64,000 nucleotides of DNA from Asaia lannensis NBRC 102526 (GCF_024054035.1 NZ_JAMXQU010000004.1:186001-250000); one strand, 5' to 3'; shown: positions 1-8,462, counted from the stretch's first letter. Numbers and translations are program-made. The notes: a model not told the origin generated them from the sequence alone.

Positions 1-570
1 CTCGCCTCTGGCGGCACGGGACGGGTCGTAGCGGGTCATGAGAAGATGCTTCTCGACCTTCTCGCCGTTCTTGGCCTTTTCGGTGGTGCTGTCGAGCATG
101 CCGATAATGCGGTCGCTGTCGCGTACCGAGCTGACTTCCGGATTGGTCACGACGACAGCGACATCGGCATGATACATGGCCATCTGTGCGCCACGCTCAA
201 TACCGGCCGGGCTGTCGCAGATGATCCAGTCGAATTTTTCGCGCAGCTCTTCGATGACCTTGGCCACGCCTTCAGCGGTCAGGGCATCCTTGTCGCGTGT
301 CTGCGACGCAGGGAGGATCGAGAGGGTCTCGCAGCGCTTGTCGCGGATCAGCGCCTGGGCAAGCTTCGCATCGCCCTGAACGACATTGATGAAATCGAAC
401 ACGACGCGCCGCTCGGCACCCATGACGAGGTCGAGGTTTCGCAGACCGACGTCGAAATCGATCACCACGACATTCTGACCCGACTGAGCGAGCGCGGCAC
501 CCAGTGCTGCCGTCGTGGTCGTCTTGCCGACCCCGCCCTTACCGGATGTGACTACCAGCACCTTAGCCAT
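1..570 (-). CDS. minD: Septum site-determining protein MinD (partial, C-terminus cut by window edge)
   Basis: Membrane-associated ATPase that recruits MinC to block FtsZ ring assembly away from midcell. The minus-strand translation starts MAKVLVVTSGKGGVGKTT, a deviant Walker A motif (KGGVGKTT) typical of MinD/ParA ATPases. It continues with the switch region around VIDFDVGLRNLDLVMGAE, which is diagnostic for MinD. The first 190 codons are present; the C-terminal amphipathic membrane-targeting helix lies beyond the left edge. The ATG has a GGAG Shine-Dalgarno a few bases upstream. It lies 114 bp downstream of minC on the same strand, so the two are probably co-transcribed, with minE expected beyond the edge. 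Confidence 0.97.
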   Translation of the reverse strand, partial: MAKVLVVTSGKGGVGKTTTTAALGAALAQSGQNVVVIDFDVGLRNLDLVMGAERRVVFDFINVVQGDAKLAQALIRDKRCETLSILPASQTRDKDALTAEGVAKVIEELREKFDWIICDSPAGIERGAQMAMYHADVAVVVTNPEVSSVRDSDRIIGMLDSTTEKAKNGEKVEKHLLMTRYDPSRAARGE

Positions 571-684
571 GTGCGCTCCACTAGAACTTTGACGGATACC
601 GACGCATTTGTGATCATGCGAATGATTTCAATACTAATGACGAATGGGTACACGCCGCAATCGGCTAGGCGCAAATAGTTCCAT

Positions 685-1509
685 TCAGCCCAGTTTTATC
701 ACGCTCACCCGGTCATCGCTCAGCATGGCCTGGGCAGGCTGGTCGTAAAGCGCTGCCTCCATTTCCTCGGCGATCATATAGAATCCATCGATGGCGAGCA
801 GTTCTGCCTGCATGCGGCTGGCAAAGATGCGTGCGCCCGGCTGGCCGCCAACGCCCGCAATGGCGCGGCCACGCAAGGCGCCGTAAACATGCACGGAGCC
901 CCCGGCGATCAGTTCTGCCCCCGATGCGACCGAGCCGATGACGATAATATCGCCATCGAGATGCATGATGCTCTGTCCAGAACGTATGGCGCGATCGACG
1001 ATCAGGCTTTCGGCCCGTTCCGGGATGGCCAGCTCTGGCGCAGGAGCGTCGGTCTCTGCTTCGGGGAAATCGACTGCGCCGCTGGCGCGTCCGCCTTCGA
1101 GCGTAGCGGGCCAGTCCCAGGTCTCGAGCTGTGTCCAGCTGCGATCGGCACCTTCAAGGCCGATCATATGGATCCCGCGTGCAGTCAGGGCTTCCTGAAG
1201 TGCGTCCAGCCCTTCGGTATCCTGCGCTACCAGTCCAAGATCGAGTATGACGGGCCGTCCGGCGAAAAAGCCGACCGAACGCGCGATCTGGGCGTCAAGG
1301 CCTGTCAGCCAGTCCGCGAGCGGGGCTTCGGGGGACAGCACCAGCGCCAGAAAGGAGCGTCCGCGCGCCCTGATACGCATGGGGACAGGATTGGCCGGAG
1401 CGTGACCGGCAGGATCGTGACTGGTAGAAGCGTGACTGGCAGGCGCATGACCGGCAGCAGCCTCACTGGGGGCGAACTCTGTTTCGGCGCTGTTCGTCTG
1501 GTCTGTCAT
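685..1509 (-). CDS. minC: Septum site-determining protein MinC
   Basis: Inhibitor of FtsZ polymerisation that works with MinD. The 274-residue product has an N-terminal MinC domain from about residue 43 (MRIRARGRSF onward). The C-terminal right-handed beta-helix domain is at about 175-265, with the repeated glycine pattern DGDIIVIGSVASGAELIAGG. Residues 1-42 form an Ala/His/Pro-rich tail made of degenerate pentapeptides ending in His. E. coli MinC is about 231 aa, so a start at Met43 (232 aa) is a real alternative; neither start has a convincing Shine-Dalgarno. The gene is divergent from the FzlA-like gene at 1607. Confidence 0.93.
   Translation of the reverse strand: MTDQTNSAETEFAPSEAAAGHAPASHASTSHDPAGHAPANPVPMRIRARGRSFLALVLSPEAPLADWLTGLDAQIARSVGFFAGRPVILDLGLVAQDTEGLDALQEALTARGIHMIGLEGADRSWTQLETWDWPATLEGGRASGAVDFPEAETDAPAPELAIPERAESLIVDRAIRSGQSIMHLDGDIIVIGSVASGAELIAGGSVHVYGALRGRAIAGVGGQPGARIFASRMQAELLAIDGFYMIAEEMEAALYDQPAQAMLSDDRVSVIKLG
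1387..1461 (-). repeat. 15-bp tandem repeat within minC
   Basis: Five degenerate, in-frame 15-bp units begin at 1387, 1402, 1417, 1432 and 1447, with a shared core close to GTGACTGGCAG. On the minus strand each encodes a pentapeptide ending in His or Pro (APASH, ASTSH, DPAGH, APANP). The period preserves the reading frame. Confidence 0.75.
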
Positions 1510-1570
1510 CTTGTGGGGGTGCTCTGCAGGCTCAGGGTCGAAATAGGGGCGATGGAGCGATGCAGCTCTC

Positions 1571-1598
1571 TTGCTTCACGACCGGGCAGACGGATAAG
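1571..1598 (+). promoter_or_regulatory. Candidate promoter of the FzlA-like gene
   Basis: TTGCTT (1571-1576), a 16-nt spacer and GATAAG (1593-1598). The expected transcription start is within one or two bases of the ATG at 1607, so the transcript would be nearly leaderless. No clear Shine-Dalgarno is seen there. Confidence 0.35.
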
Positions 1599-1606
1599 AA
1601 TGCTGC

Positions 1607-2275
1607 ATGCGCATTCTCTATCATCTGCCGCTCTCGCCGCAAAGCCGTCAGGTCAGGCTCGTTCTCGCCGAGAAACGGTTACCCTATGAGCCCAAGACGG
1701 AAAAGGTCTGGGAAAACCGCCCCGATTATCTTGCGCTCAATCCGGCGGGCGACGTGCCGCTTCTCGTCGAGGAAAACGGGCTGTCGATTCCGAATGCCTG
1801 GGTGATCTGCGAGTACCTTGAAGAGGCCTATCCCGACACACCACTCATGGGGCGCACCCTGGCAGAGCGTGTCGAGGTGCGCCGTCTGATGGCGTGGTTC
1901 GAAGGCAAGTTCGGCCATGAGGTATCGCGCAATCTGCTGGGAGAGAAGGTCGACAAGCGTCTCGCGGGGCGCGGCAATCCCGATGGGACGGCCCTGCGTG
2001 CGGGTTATGCCAATATGCGCTTTCACCTCGATTACATCGGCTGGCTGGCAGAGACGCGTCAGTGGCTGGCGGGCAACATGCTTTCGATGGCCGATTTTGC
2101 CGCCGCCGCCCATTTGTCCTGCCTCGATTATATCGGCGATATCGACTGGTCCAAGGCACCTGCTGCGAAGGACTGGTATGCGCGCATGAAATCACGTCCC
2201 AGCTTCCGCTCGCTGCTCAATGACAGGGTGAACGGGTTCAATCCGCCTGCGCATTACGCCGATCTTGATTTCTGA
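1607..2275 (+). CDS. fzlA: GST-fold protein, probable FtsZ-binding FzlA homologue
   Basis: The 222-aa product has an N-terminal thioredoxin-like GST domain (about 1-80, with SPQSRQVRLVLAEKRLPYE and the NPAGDVPLL cis-proline region) and an all-alpha C-terminal domain. The extreme C-terminus, NPPAHYADLDF, resembles the conserved tail of alphaproteobacterial FzlA. FzlA is a catalytically inactive GST-like protein that binds FtsZ filaments and controls constriction. Its location divergent from minCD supports a division role. An ordinary glutathione S-transferase cannot be excluded. No obvious Shine-Dalgarno precedes the ATG. Confidence 0.72.
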   Translation: MRILYHLPLSPQSRQVRLVLAEKRLPYEPKTEKVWENRPDYLALNPAGDVPLLVEENGLSIPNAWVICEYLEEAYPDTPLMGRTLAERVEVRRLMAWFEGKFGHEVSRNLLGEKVDKRLAGRGNPDGTALRAGYANMRFHLDYIGWLAETRQWLAGNMLSMADFAAAAHLSCLDYIGDIDWSKAPAAKDWYARMKSRPSFRSLLNDRVNGFNPPAHYADLDF

Positions 2276-2291
2276 ACTTCCGGAACAATTA

Positions 2292-3470
2292 ATGAACCCT
2301 ATCTACGATGCCGTCATTCTGGGGGCAGGGGCTGCCGGTCTCATGGCGGCAGCCACGGCACGCAAGGGTGGGGCATCGGTGGCGGTGCTCGACCATTCGG
2401 CAGAACCGGGCCGCAAGATCCTGATATCGGGCGGCGGCCGCTGCAATTTCACCAATCTCGATGCGCGTGCCGAGAATTTCCTTTCAGCCAATCGTCATTT
2501 CATGCGCTCGGCGCTTGCCGGCTATACCCCGCGCGACTTTCTGGCTCTGGTCGAGCGTCACGGTATAGGCTGGCAGGAAAAGGCAGAGGGTCAGCTTTTC
2601 TGTGCGGAATCCGCCCGGGATATCGTGACCCTTCTGCTGCGTGAGGCGGAAGGTTGTGCGCTTCATCTCGATACGCGCATCCAGGCTGTCAGCCAGGGTG
2701 ACGTATTCTGTGTGCAGACCGATCGCGGCGAGATACGCGGCCGTAATCTCGTGCTTGCAACAGGCGGCCTGTCGATCCCCAAACTTGGGGCCAGTGATCT
2801 TTCCCTGCGTCTGGCGCGCCAGTTCGGCCTCGATGTGGTTCAGCCAATGCCGGGACTCGTTCCGCTGACCCTCGAAACACCCTTGCCCGATCTGGCCGGT
2901 GTGTCGCTGCCGGTGCGTGCCAGTTTCGGTAAGACAGGCTTTACCGATGGAATGGTGTTTACCCATCGCGGTCTGTCTGGCCCTGCAATCTTGCAGATAT
3001 CTTCCTATCAGCAGGGCCCGCTCGATGCGCCGCTGATCGACATGATGCCCGGCAAGGACGCGCGCGACGTCCTTGGAGCCATCAAGAAAGCACGGCCCCG
3101 GGCAGAGCCCGCGTCGCTGCTGGCCGATCTGCCACAGCGTCTCGCCCGCCATATCGCGTCCAACAGCCTGTCCGATCTCGACTGCACGCTGGCCAACCTG
3201 CCGGACAAGCGTATTGCCATGCTCGCTGCACAGATCACGGCATGGCGACCCAGGCTTTCGGGAACGGAAGGCTATGCCAAGGCGGAGGTCATGAAGGGCG
3301 GAATCGACACACGTGCCCTTTCCTCCAAAACGATGGAAGCGCGCGACGTTCCGGGGCTGTTCGCGATCGGGGAAGCCGTGGACGTAACAGGATGGCTGGG
3401 CGGGTATAATTTCCAGTGGGCCTGGTCCAGCGGTGTGGCTGCGGGACGCGCCATCGCATCGCGACACTAG
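2292..3470 (+). CDS. NAD(P)/FAD-dependent oxidoreductase, HI0933/YhiN family
   Basis: A flavoprotein of about 392 aa. The N-terminal Rossmann motif is ILGAGAAGLMAAATARKGG, followed by the family signatures GRKILISGGGRCNFTN and, near the C-terminus, GEAVDVTGWLGGYNFQWAWSSG, which closes the FAD site. The family (BaiN/YhiN/HI0933-like) is widespread and its physiological substrate is mostly unknown. The chosen ATG at 2292 begins the Rossmann strand directly; an in-frame ATG at 2265 would overlap the previous gene by 11 bp. It follows the FzlA-like gene on the same strand with a 16-bp gap and is likely co-transcribed. Confidence 0.9.
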   Translation: MNPIYDAVILGAGAAGLMAAATARKGGASVAVLDHSAEPGRKILISGGGRCNFTNLDARAENFLSANRHFMRSALAGYTPRDFLALVERHGIGWQEKAEGQLFCAESARDIVTLLLREAEGCALHLDTRIQAVSQGDVFCVQTDRGEIRGRNLVLATGGLSIPKLGASDLSLRLARQFGLDVVQPMPGLVPLTLETPLPDLAGVSLPVRASFGKTGFTDGMVFTHRGLSGPAILQISSYQQGPLDAPLIDMMPGKDARDVLGAIKKARPRAEPASLLADLPQRLARHIASNSLSDLDCTLANLPDKRIAMLAAQITAWRPRLSGTEGYAKAEVMKGGIDTRALSSKTMEARDVPGLFAIGEAVDVTGWLGGYNFQWAWSSGVAAGRAIASRH

Positions 3471-3687
3471 GACGGATCGTCTCGTTATCCGTCCCGCGTC
3501 CTGTCTCCGCGAGTGTTGAAACCGGGCTCCGGGCCGCGGTGCGGAGCTGGAATGGCGCGGTTAATTTTCGAACCCGGGCTCACTGTCTGCGTCATGGCTG
3601 AATCGTCATGTGCCGATACGCGGCTCTGTATTTCCGGGTCACACCGGAATGACGGAGCGATGGCGCATCGGATCGGAGGAGTATGTC

Positions 3688-4224
3688 ATGAGCCAGTGTG
3701 TTGCCATTCTCGCCACGAACGGGGTCGAGGAATGCGAGCTTGTCGAGCCCCGGCGTGCGCTCGAAGCAGCAGGGCTGAAAACCGTGCTGGTGTCTCCCCA
3801 CAAGGGAGAAATCCAGGCCATGAAGGGCGACGTTCACCCGAGCGCAACACTCAATGTCGATGCAAGCGTCGGTGAAGCTGCCGACATGGAATTTGCGGGT
3901 ATCGTTCTTCCGGGCGGCACCACCAATCCAGATGCCCTGCGTATCGACGAAGCTGCGGTCGCGTTTCTTCGTGGTTTCGTGGCCCAGAACAAGCCTATTG
4001 CGAGCATCTGTCACGGGGCATGGACACTGATCGAGGCTGGGGGAGTTAAGGGGCGTACGCTCACCTCCTGGCCATCGCTCCATACGGACCTGCTCAACGC
4101 AGGCGCACACTGGGTGGACCGTGAAGTCGTGGTGGACGGCAATCTGGTTACATCGCGTAACCCCAACGACCTGCCGGCTTTCTGCAAGGCGGTCATTGCG
4201 CAATATCGTGACGAAACCGCCTGA
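3688..4224 (+). CDS. PfpI/DJ-1 family type 1 glutamine amidotransferase-like protein
   Basis: A 178-aa protein of the DJ-1/ThiJ/PfpI superfamily. The nucleophile elbow is ASICHGAW with Cys108, and an upstream GIVLPGGTTNPD loop is present. The C-terminal pattern TSRNPNDLPAFCKAVI is typical of the PfpI/YhbO group. Members act as stress-related proteases, deglycases or glyoxalases, and the activity cannot be assigned from sequence. The start at 3688 is chosen because GGAGG lies at 3676-3680; earlier in-frame starts add an unrelated leader. The preceding 217 bp hold no recognisable gene. Confidence 0.9.
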   Translation: MSQCVAILATNGVEECELVEPRRALEAAGLKTVLVSPHKGEIQAMKGDVHPSATLNVDASVGEAADMEFAGIVLPGGTTNPDALRIDEAAVAFLRGFVAQNKPIASICHGAWTLIEAGGVKGRTLTSWPSLHTDLLNAGAHWVDREVVVDGNLVTSRNPNDLPAFCKAVIAQYRDETA

Positions 4225-4312
4225 AATCTGCCTTGTTTCCGTGTCGTTTTAAGGAATGACACATATGATCCCGGTTTATCTGGGCTCGAACTGCAACAGG
4301 AAAGGTAAAACC

Positions 4313-4558
4313 ATGCCGCGACCCACTTCCATCAGGCGATCGGCCCGTGTTCTTGGCGGTATCGCCGGTCTTTTACTGCTCGCAGCATGCGAGGGAACTG
4401 CGGCACCCGGGCCTACGCCGCCGGGCACGCAGGTGGTTGGCTATGGTTATACCTGCAAGGCCGGAATCTATACCTGCAAGATGCCGACCCAGGTGCCGTT
4501 GGGTAATCCCTGCTCATGCCCCGGCATAGGCGCTGCGTCTTACGGCAATATCCACTAA
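4313..4558 (+). CDS. Small cysteine-rich lipoprotein of unknown function
   Basis: An 81-aa product. The N-terminus has an Arg-rich n-region, a hydrophobic core and a lipobox LLAAC, giving lipidation at Cys about 26. The mature part carries Cys in YTCKAGIYTCKM and PLGNPCSCPG, four cysteines suited to disulphides in the periplasm. No function is known to me. The start at 4313 has AGGAAAGG just upstream and places the signal peptide correctly; an ATG at 4256 would spoil it. It is followed by a terminator. Confidence 0.72.
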   Translation: MPRPTSIRRSARVLGGIAGLLLLAACEGTAAPGPTPPGTQVVGYGYTCKAGIYTCKMPTQVPLGNPCSCPGIGAASYGNIH

Positions 4559-4605
4559 CGACACATCCGGCGGCGCCGTCGCCTGATCGAACGTTGCCTT
4601 GTCGA

Positions 4606-4647
4606 GCCATGGAGAGAGATCCTGCGATCCTTCTCCATGGCTTTTTT
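4606..4647 (+). terminator. Rho-independent terminator
   Basis: A perfect 10-bp stem, GCCATGGAGA (4606-4615) with TCTCCATGGC (4632-4641), followed by six T. It ends the transcript of the small lipoprotein gene. Confidence 0.9.
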
Positions 4648-4747
4648 CGTTCCGCCACCTCTTTTTGTGAAGGTGCCGGGTTTGCAGGAAACGGCTTTTC
4701 CGATTCCTGATTCGTTCCTATAGAGAGGGGAGAACACGGAGCCCGCT

Positions 4748-5980
4748 TTGTCTCAGGATTTCTTCAGTTTTTTCCCCTGGCTGGTCGCTGTTCTGGCGCT
4801 GGCTGTTGCAGTTTTTCTCTGGTCCCGCCTGTCGCGCCGCGGGACGGACCGCGATCTTTTGTCCCGTATCTATGTGCTGCTCGAACGCGAGGCCGCCGAA
4901 CGCGGTAGCGGGCTCGACTTCCAGCGCAAATCGTTGATGGAGATGGAGCGTGCCTTATCTGCCCGTCTGGAGCAGCAGCGCAGCGATGTGACCGATCGCC
5001 TCGCCACGCTGAGCCATCGCCTCGGTCAGGAAATTGCCGAGACACGTCTCGCTCAGGCCGAGATGCTGCGTGACATGATGCGCGAAAACGCGGAACAGCT
5101 GGTGCAGATCAGGGCCTCGGTCAGCGAGCAGCTTCATGTCACCGTCGAAAAGCAGATGCAGACCTCATTCCAGCGCGTGGTTGAGCAGTTTTCTGCGATG
5201 CAAAAGGCGATTGGCGAAGTGTCCGCGGTCACGGCGCAGATTGGCGATCTGAAGCGTCTTTTCGGCAATGTGAAAACGCGTGGCGGGTGGGGAGAGGCGC
5301 AGCTGCGCGCCATACTCGACGATATCCTGCCCACAGGCTCCTACGACAGCAATTACCGGATCGGCGATGGTGGCGAAGTGGTCGAGTTCGCGCTGCGCAT
5401 GCCGGTACGCAGCGCGACACCGCCCCGTCTGGCTATAGACAGCAAATTTCCGACCGAGGCCTATGAGCGTCTGATCGATGCTGTGGATCGCGCCGATCAG
5501 GGCGCAGAGCGTATCGCACGCCGTGCGCTCGATAATGCCGTGCGTCTTGAGGCGCGCAAGATTGCCGAAAAATATATCCATCCACCGCTGACGGTCGAGT
5601 TCGCCGTGCTCTATCTGCCCACCGATGGGCTCTACATGGAGGTCGCGCGCATACCGGGGCTGATCGATGAAGTCGGGCGTGTGCATCGCGTGATCGTCAT
5701 GGGGCCGTCTCTCATTCCCGCGCTGCTTCGCACAGTCCATCTCGGTTATGTAACCCTTTCTCTGGAAGAGCGTACCGATGCCATCGCGCGGCTTCTGGGT
5801 CTGACCCGTCAGGAAATGCTGCGTATGGATGGCGTTCTGGAGAAGCTGTCGCGCGGTGCGGGGGCCATGAGCAACACGATCGAGGAAGCGAGACGGCGTA
5901 CCCGCGTTCTGGGACGCAAGCTGCGCGGACTTGACGGACAGGTTCCGGACGACGACCTTGAAGCACTGGATGAGCTTTAA
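4748..5980 (+). CDS. rmuC: DNA recombination protein RmuC homologue
   Basis: A 410-aa protein. It has an N-terminal membrane segment (about 8-25), a long coiled coil (about 40-150) and the RmuC nuclease-like domain (about 155-370), with family motifs KTRGGWGEAQLRAILDDILP and DSKFPTEAYERL. RmuC limits recombination and inversions at repeats; its fold is related to PD-(D/E)XK nucleases. The start codon is TTG (4748), with ACGGAG nearby. It stands alone between a terminator and the two-component genes. Confidence 0.93.
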   Translation: MSQDFFSFFPWLVAVLALAVAVFLWSRLSRRGTDRDLLSRIYVLLEREAAERGSGLDFQRKSLMEMERALSARLEQQRSDVTDRLATLSHRLGQEIAETRLAQAEMLRDMMRENAEQLVQIRASVSEQLHVTVEKQMQTSFQRVVEQFSAMQKAIGEVSAVTAQIGDLKRLFGNVKTRGGWGEAQLRAILDDILPTGSYDSNYRIGDGGEVVEFALRMPVRSATPPRLAIDSKFPTEAYERLIDAVDRADQGAERIARRALDNAVRLEARKIAEKYIHPPLTVEFAVLYLPTDGLYMEVARIPGLIDEVGRVHRVIVMGPSLIPALLRTVHLGYVTLSLEERTDAIARLLGLTRQEMLRMDGVLEKLSRGAGAMSNTIEEARRRTRVLGRKLRGLDGQVPDDDLEALDEL

Positions 5981-6027
5981 GCGAAATTTACTATCGAAAC
6001 CGGGCGGCTTTAGGCAGAACTGACAGC

Positions 6028-6753
6028 ATGACACCAGAACAAAGTCTCTCTTCTGTTTTGCCCGATGCGCCTTCCAAGGCCCGTATCCTTTTCGTCGAGG
6101 ATGACGATACACTGGCGAAAGAAGTGGTTGAGGAACTGGCTGCGCGCGGCTTTGCCGTTTCCCATGTTTCGACCGGTCAGGCCGGGCTGGAGGCTGCGAC
6201 GAGCGAGACGTTCGATCTGATGGTGCTCGACCGCATGTTGCCGCTGCTCGATGGGCTTTCGGTGATCGAGAAGCTGCGTAACCAGAATGTTCACTCGCCC
6301 GTGCTGGTGCTTTCCGCCCTTTCTGCGGTCGATGACCGTGTGACGGGACTCAAGGCGGGGGGTGACGATTATCTCACGAAGCCTTTCGCCATGGATGAGC
6401 TTGTGGCGCGTATCGAGGCGCTGCTCAGGCGCCCCAACGACACGCGCGCGACCACCCTGCGTGTGGGGCCGCTCGACATGGATCTGATCGATCGTACCGT
6501 TACGCGTGAGGGGCGCGATATCGAGCTGCTGCCACGCGAGTTCCGTCTGCTGGAATATCTGATGCGCAGGCCCAATCAGGTGCTGACGCGCACCATGCTG
6601 CTCGAGGATGTCTGGAATTACCGGTTCATTCCGCAGACCAATCTTGTCGACGTCCATATCGGCAAGCTGAGACGCAAGGTCGATGGGGCAGGGGAAACAC
6701 CGCTGATCCACAGTATCCGGGGATCGGGGTTCATGCTGCGTGTCGCTCTCTGA
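6028..6753 (+). CDS. OmpR/PhoB-family response regulator
   Basis: A 241-aa protein. Receiver domain (about 18-130): acidic pocket E24/D25/D26, phospho-acceptor Asp68 in LMVLDRMLP and conserved Lys in YLTKPF. A winged-helix DNA-binding domain follows (about 140-238; LLPREFRLLEYLMRRPNQVLTR, then VDVHIGKLRRKVD). It overlaps the histidine kinase gene by 14 bp, so the pair is translationally coupled. Its target is probably the RND operon starting 270 bp further on (inference). Confidence 0.95.
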   Translation: MTPEQSLSSVLPDAPSKARILFVEDDDTLAKEVVEELAARGFAVSHVSTGQAGLEAATSETFDLMVLDRMLPLLDGLSVIEKLRNQNVHSPVLVLSALSAVDDRVTGLKAGGDDYLTKPFAMDELVARIEALLRRPNDTRATTLRVGPLDMDLIDRTVTREGRDIELLPREFRLLEYLMRRPNQVLTRTMLLEDVWNYRFIPQTNLVDVHIGKLRRKVDGAGETPLIHSIRGSGFMLRVAL

Positions 6754-8191
6754 CAATCCGCGCTTTGGCGTTTTCCGTACGGCCACATTCCGACTGACGC
6801 TGGCTTTCGTGGCCGCCATCATCGGCGGCATGGTGCTGCAGTTCGTTCTGCTTTTCGTGCAGATGACGCATTTCGAGGCCGAACGGTCGAGCGGCATCCT
6901 GCATCGGGAAGCCGAGGTTCTGGTGCAGGAAACACCCGAGAGGCTGGAATATCAGGTGCGCGAACGCGCCAGCAACGAGCTGCGTGTCGTCATCAACTGG
7001 GTCGGGTTGTTCGACGGGCATTATCATCATATCGCGGGCGACCTCAAAACGTGGCCCGAGGGTCTGGCCGTCGATGGCAAGGTGCATCGTCTGACGCTCT
7101 CACCAACCGACGATGCGCCGTACGAGATGCGTTTTCTGGCCGTGAAGGTGCCGGGCGGCCGTATTCTGGTTTTGGCCCATTCGCTCCATCTTCTGTCCGA
7201 ACTGCACTTCATGATCAGGCGCGGCGCGTTGCTCTCCGTGTTTCCTGTAGTCATGTTTGCTCTGCTGACTGGCGTGGTGCTCAGCCATCGTGCCTTGGCG
7301 CGGGTGAAAACCATGCATGAGGCGATCGACCGTATCATGCAGGGCGATGTGCATGAGCGTCTGCCTGCGGCACGTGAGCGTGACGAGCTTGAGCGTCTCG
7401 CAGGCTCGGTCAACCGTATGCTCGACCGGCTCGAATATCTGATGGATGAGATACGCGATGTGGGTAACGATATTGCCCATGATCTGCGCACGCCCCTGTC
7501 GCGTGTCAGGGCAAGGCTGGAGCGTGCCACGTCAAGTCCGCACGATGCCGAGTATCTGAATTCGGTGATCGAGCGCGCGACGATGGATCTCGACCAGTGT
7601 TTTTCCGTCATTACGGCACTTCTGCGCATTGGCGAGATCGAGAACGGCCGTCGACGGGCGGGTTTCGCGCTGGTCGATCTGGGCGATCTCGTGGCCGATA
7701 TCGTCGATCTTTATGAGCCGATTGCCGAGACCAACGGGCTGGAACTGACCAATACGGTACCGACCACCTCGGCAGTGACAGGCCCGGGCCGGGCTGTGGA
7801 GCGGACATCTGAAACGATGGTCACCTTCGGCGATCGCGATCTTCTGGTCGAGGTTCTGGCCAATCTGCTCGATAACGCCATGAAATTCACACCATCCGGT
7901 GGGCGTGTGACGGTTTCCGCCATTCCGGGGCCGGGTGTGATTCATCTGCGTGTGGCTGATACCGGTATCGGTATTCCGGAGGCGGAACGAGAAGCCGTTC
8001 TCGGACGTTTCTACCGGTCGGACAAAAGCCGCCACGTGCCCGGAAGCGGGCTCGGGCTCAGTCTCGTCATGGCCATTCTGAGGCTGCATGGTGTCGAACT
8101 GGCCATCACCGATGGAGACGGACCGGCTGAGGCGCCGGGCTGCGCTTTCGATATGGTGTTTCAGGTATCGGTCGACCCCGAAGCTGCCTGA
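6740..8191 (+). CDS. Sensor histidine kinase
   Basis: A 483-aa membrane kinase with a GTG start inside the regulator gene. TM1 is at about 20-40, a periplasmic sensor loop at about 41-160 and TM2 at about 163-183. A HAMP domain follows (about 185-238), then the H-box DIAHDLRTPLSRVRARL with His247. The N-box is LANLLDNAMKFTPSGG and the G-boxes are ADTGIGIP and GSGLGLSLV. The stimulus is unknown. It forms a cognate pair with the upstream response regulator and precedes an efflux operon. Confidence 0.95.
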   Translation: MSLSDNPRFGVFRTATFRLTLAFVAAIIGGMVLQFVLLFVQMTHFEAERSSGILHREAEVLVQETPERLEYQVRERASNELRVVINWVGLFDGHYHHIAGDLKTWPEGLAVDGKVHRLTLSPTDDAPYEMRFLAVKVPGGRILVLAHSLHLLSELHFMIRRGALLSVFPVVMFALLTGVVLSHRALARVKTMHEAIDRIMQGDVHERLPAARERDELERLAGSVNRMLDRLEYLMDEIRDVGNDIAHDLRTPLSRVRARLERATSSPHDAEYLNSVIERATMDLDQCFSVITALLRIGEIENGRRRAGFALVDLGDLVADIVDLYEPIAETNGLELTNTVPTTSAVTGPGRAVERTSETMVTFGDRDLLVEVLANLLDNAMKFTPSGGRVTVSAIPGPGVIHLRVADTGIGIPEAEREAVLGRFYRSDKSRHVPGSGLGLSLVMAILRLHGVELAITDGDGPAEAPGCAFDMVFQVSVDPEAA

Positions 8192-8192
8192 G

Positions 8193-8244
8193 CTGTCCCG
8201 TATTGCCTCTCCCTCCAGGGCAGGGAGAGACGTGCGGGACAGGC
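8193..8244 (+). other. Long imperfect hairpin after the histidine kinase gene
   Basis: Inner stem CTCTCCCT (8207-8214) with AGGGAGAG (8222-8229); outer stem around CTGTCCCG (8193-8200) with CGGGACAG (8235-8242). There is no T-tract, so it may stabilise the mRNA end or act as a weak terminator. Confidence 0.5.
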
Positions 8245-8285
8245 TCGGGATGGGCTTGCGCTATGTGACAGAGCGATGAAAGGTC

Positions 8286-8373
8286 GTTCCAGAACGGAAC
8301 TTAAAAGGAATTTTCCTTGTCGCCCCCCGGGGTATTTGTATTTCTGGCCGTAACAGGAAAAGGAATCTCCTTG
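8286..8373 (+). promoter_or_regulatory. Paired dyad repeats upstream of the RND operon
   Basis: Two copies of AAAAGGAA-NN-(T)TCCTTG-like dyads lie at 8303-8319 and 8358-8373, 55 bp apart. A third dyad, GTTCC-N5-GGAAC, lies at 8286-8300. They sit 90-180 bp before the pump gene and suit a dimeric transcription factor, possibly the response regulator encoded just upstream. The arrangement is seen in sequence; the binder is inferred. Confidence 0.45.
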
Positions 8374-8462
8374 ATGATATCGGGAAACGGATGGGGACTC
8401 CTCATGCCGGGGTTTGAGCTCAGGCGAAGAGCGGCCTCCATGCTGGGTTACGGGATGACTAT

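Noticed and set aside
46-678. Plus-strand 210-codon frame at the left edge
   Set aside because: The minus strand encodes MinD with a Walker A motif, so this is its shadow.
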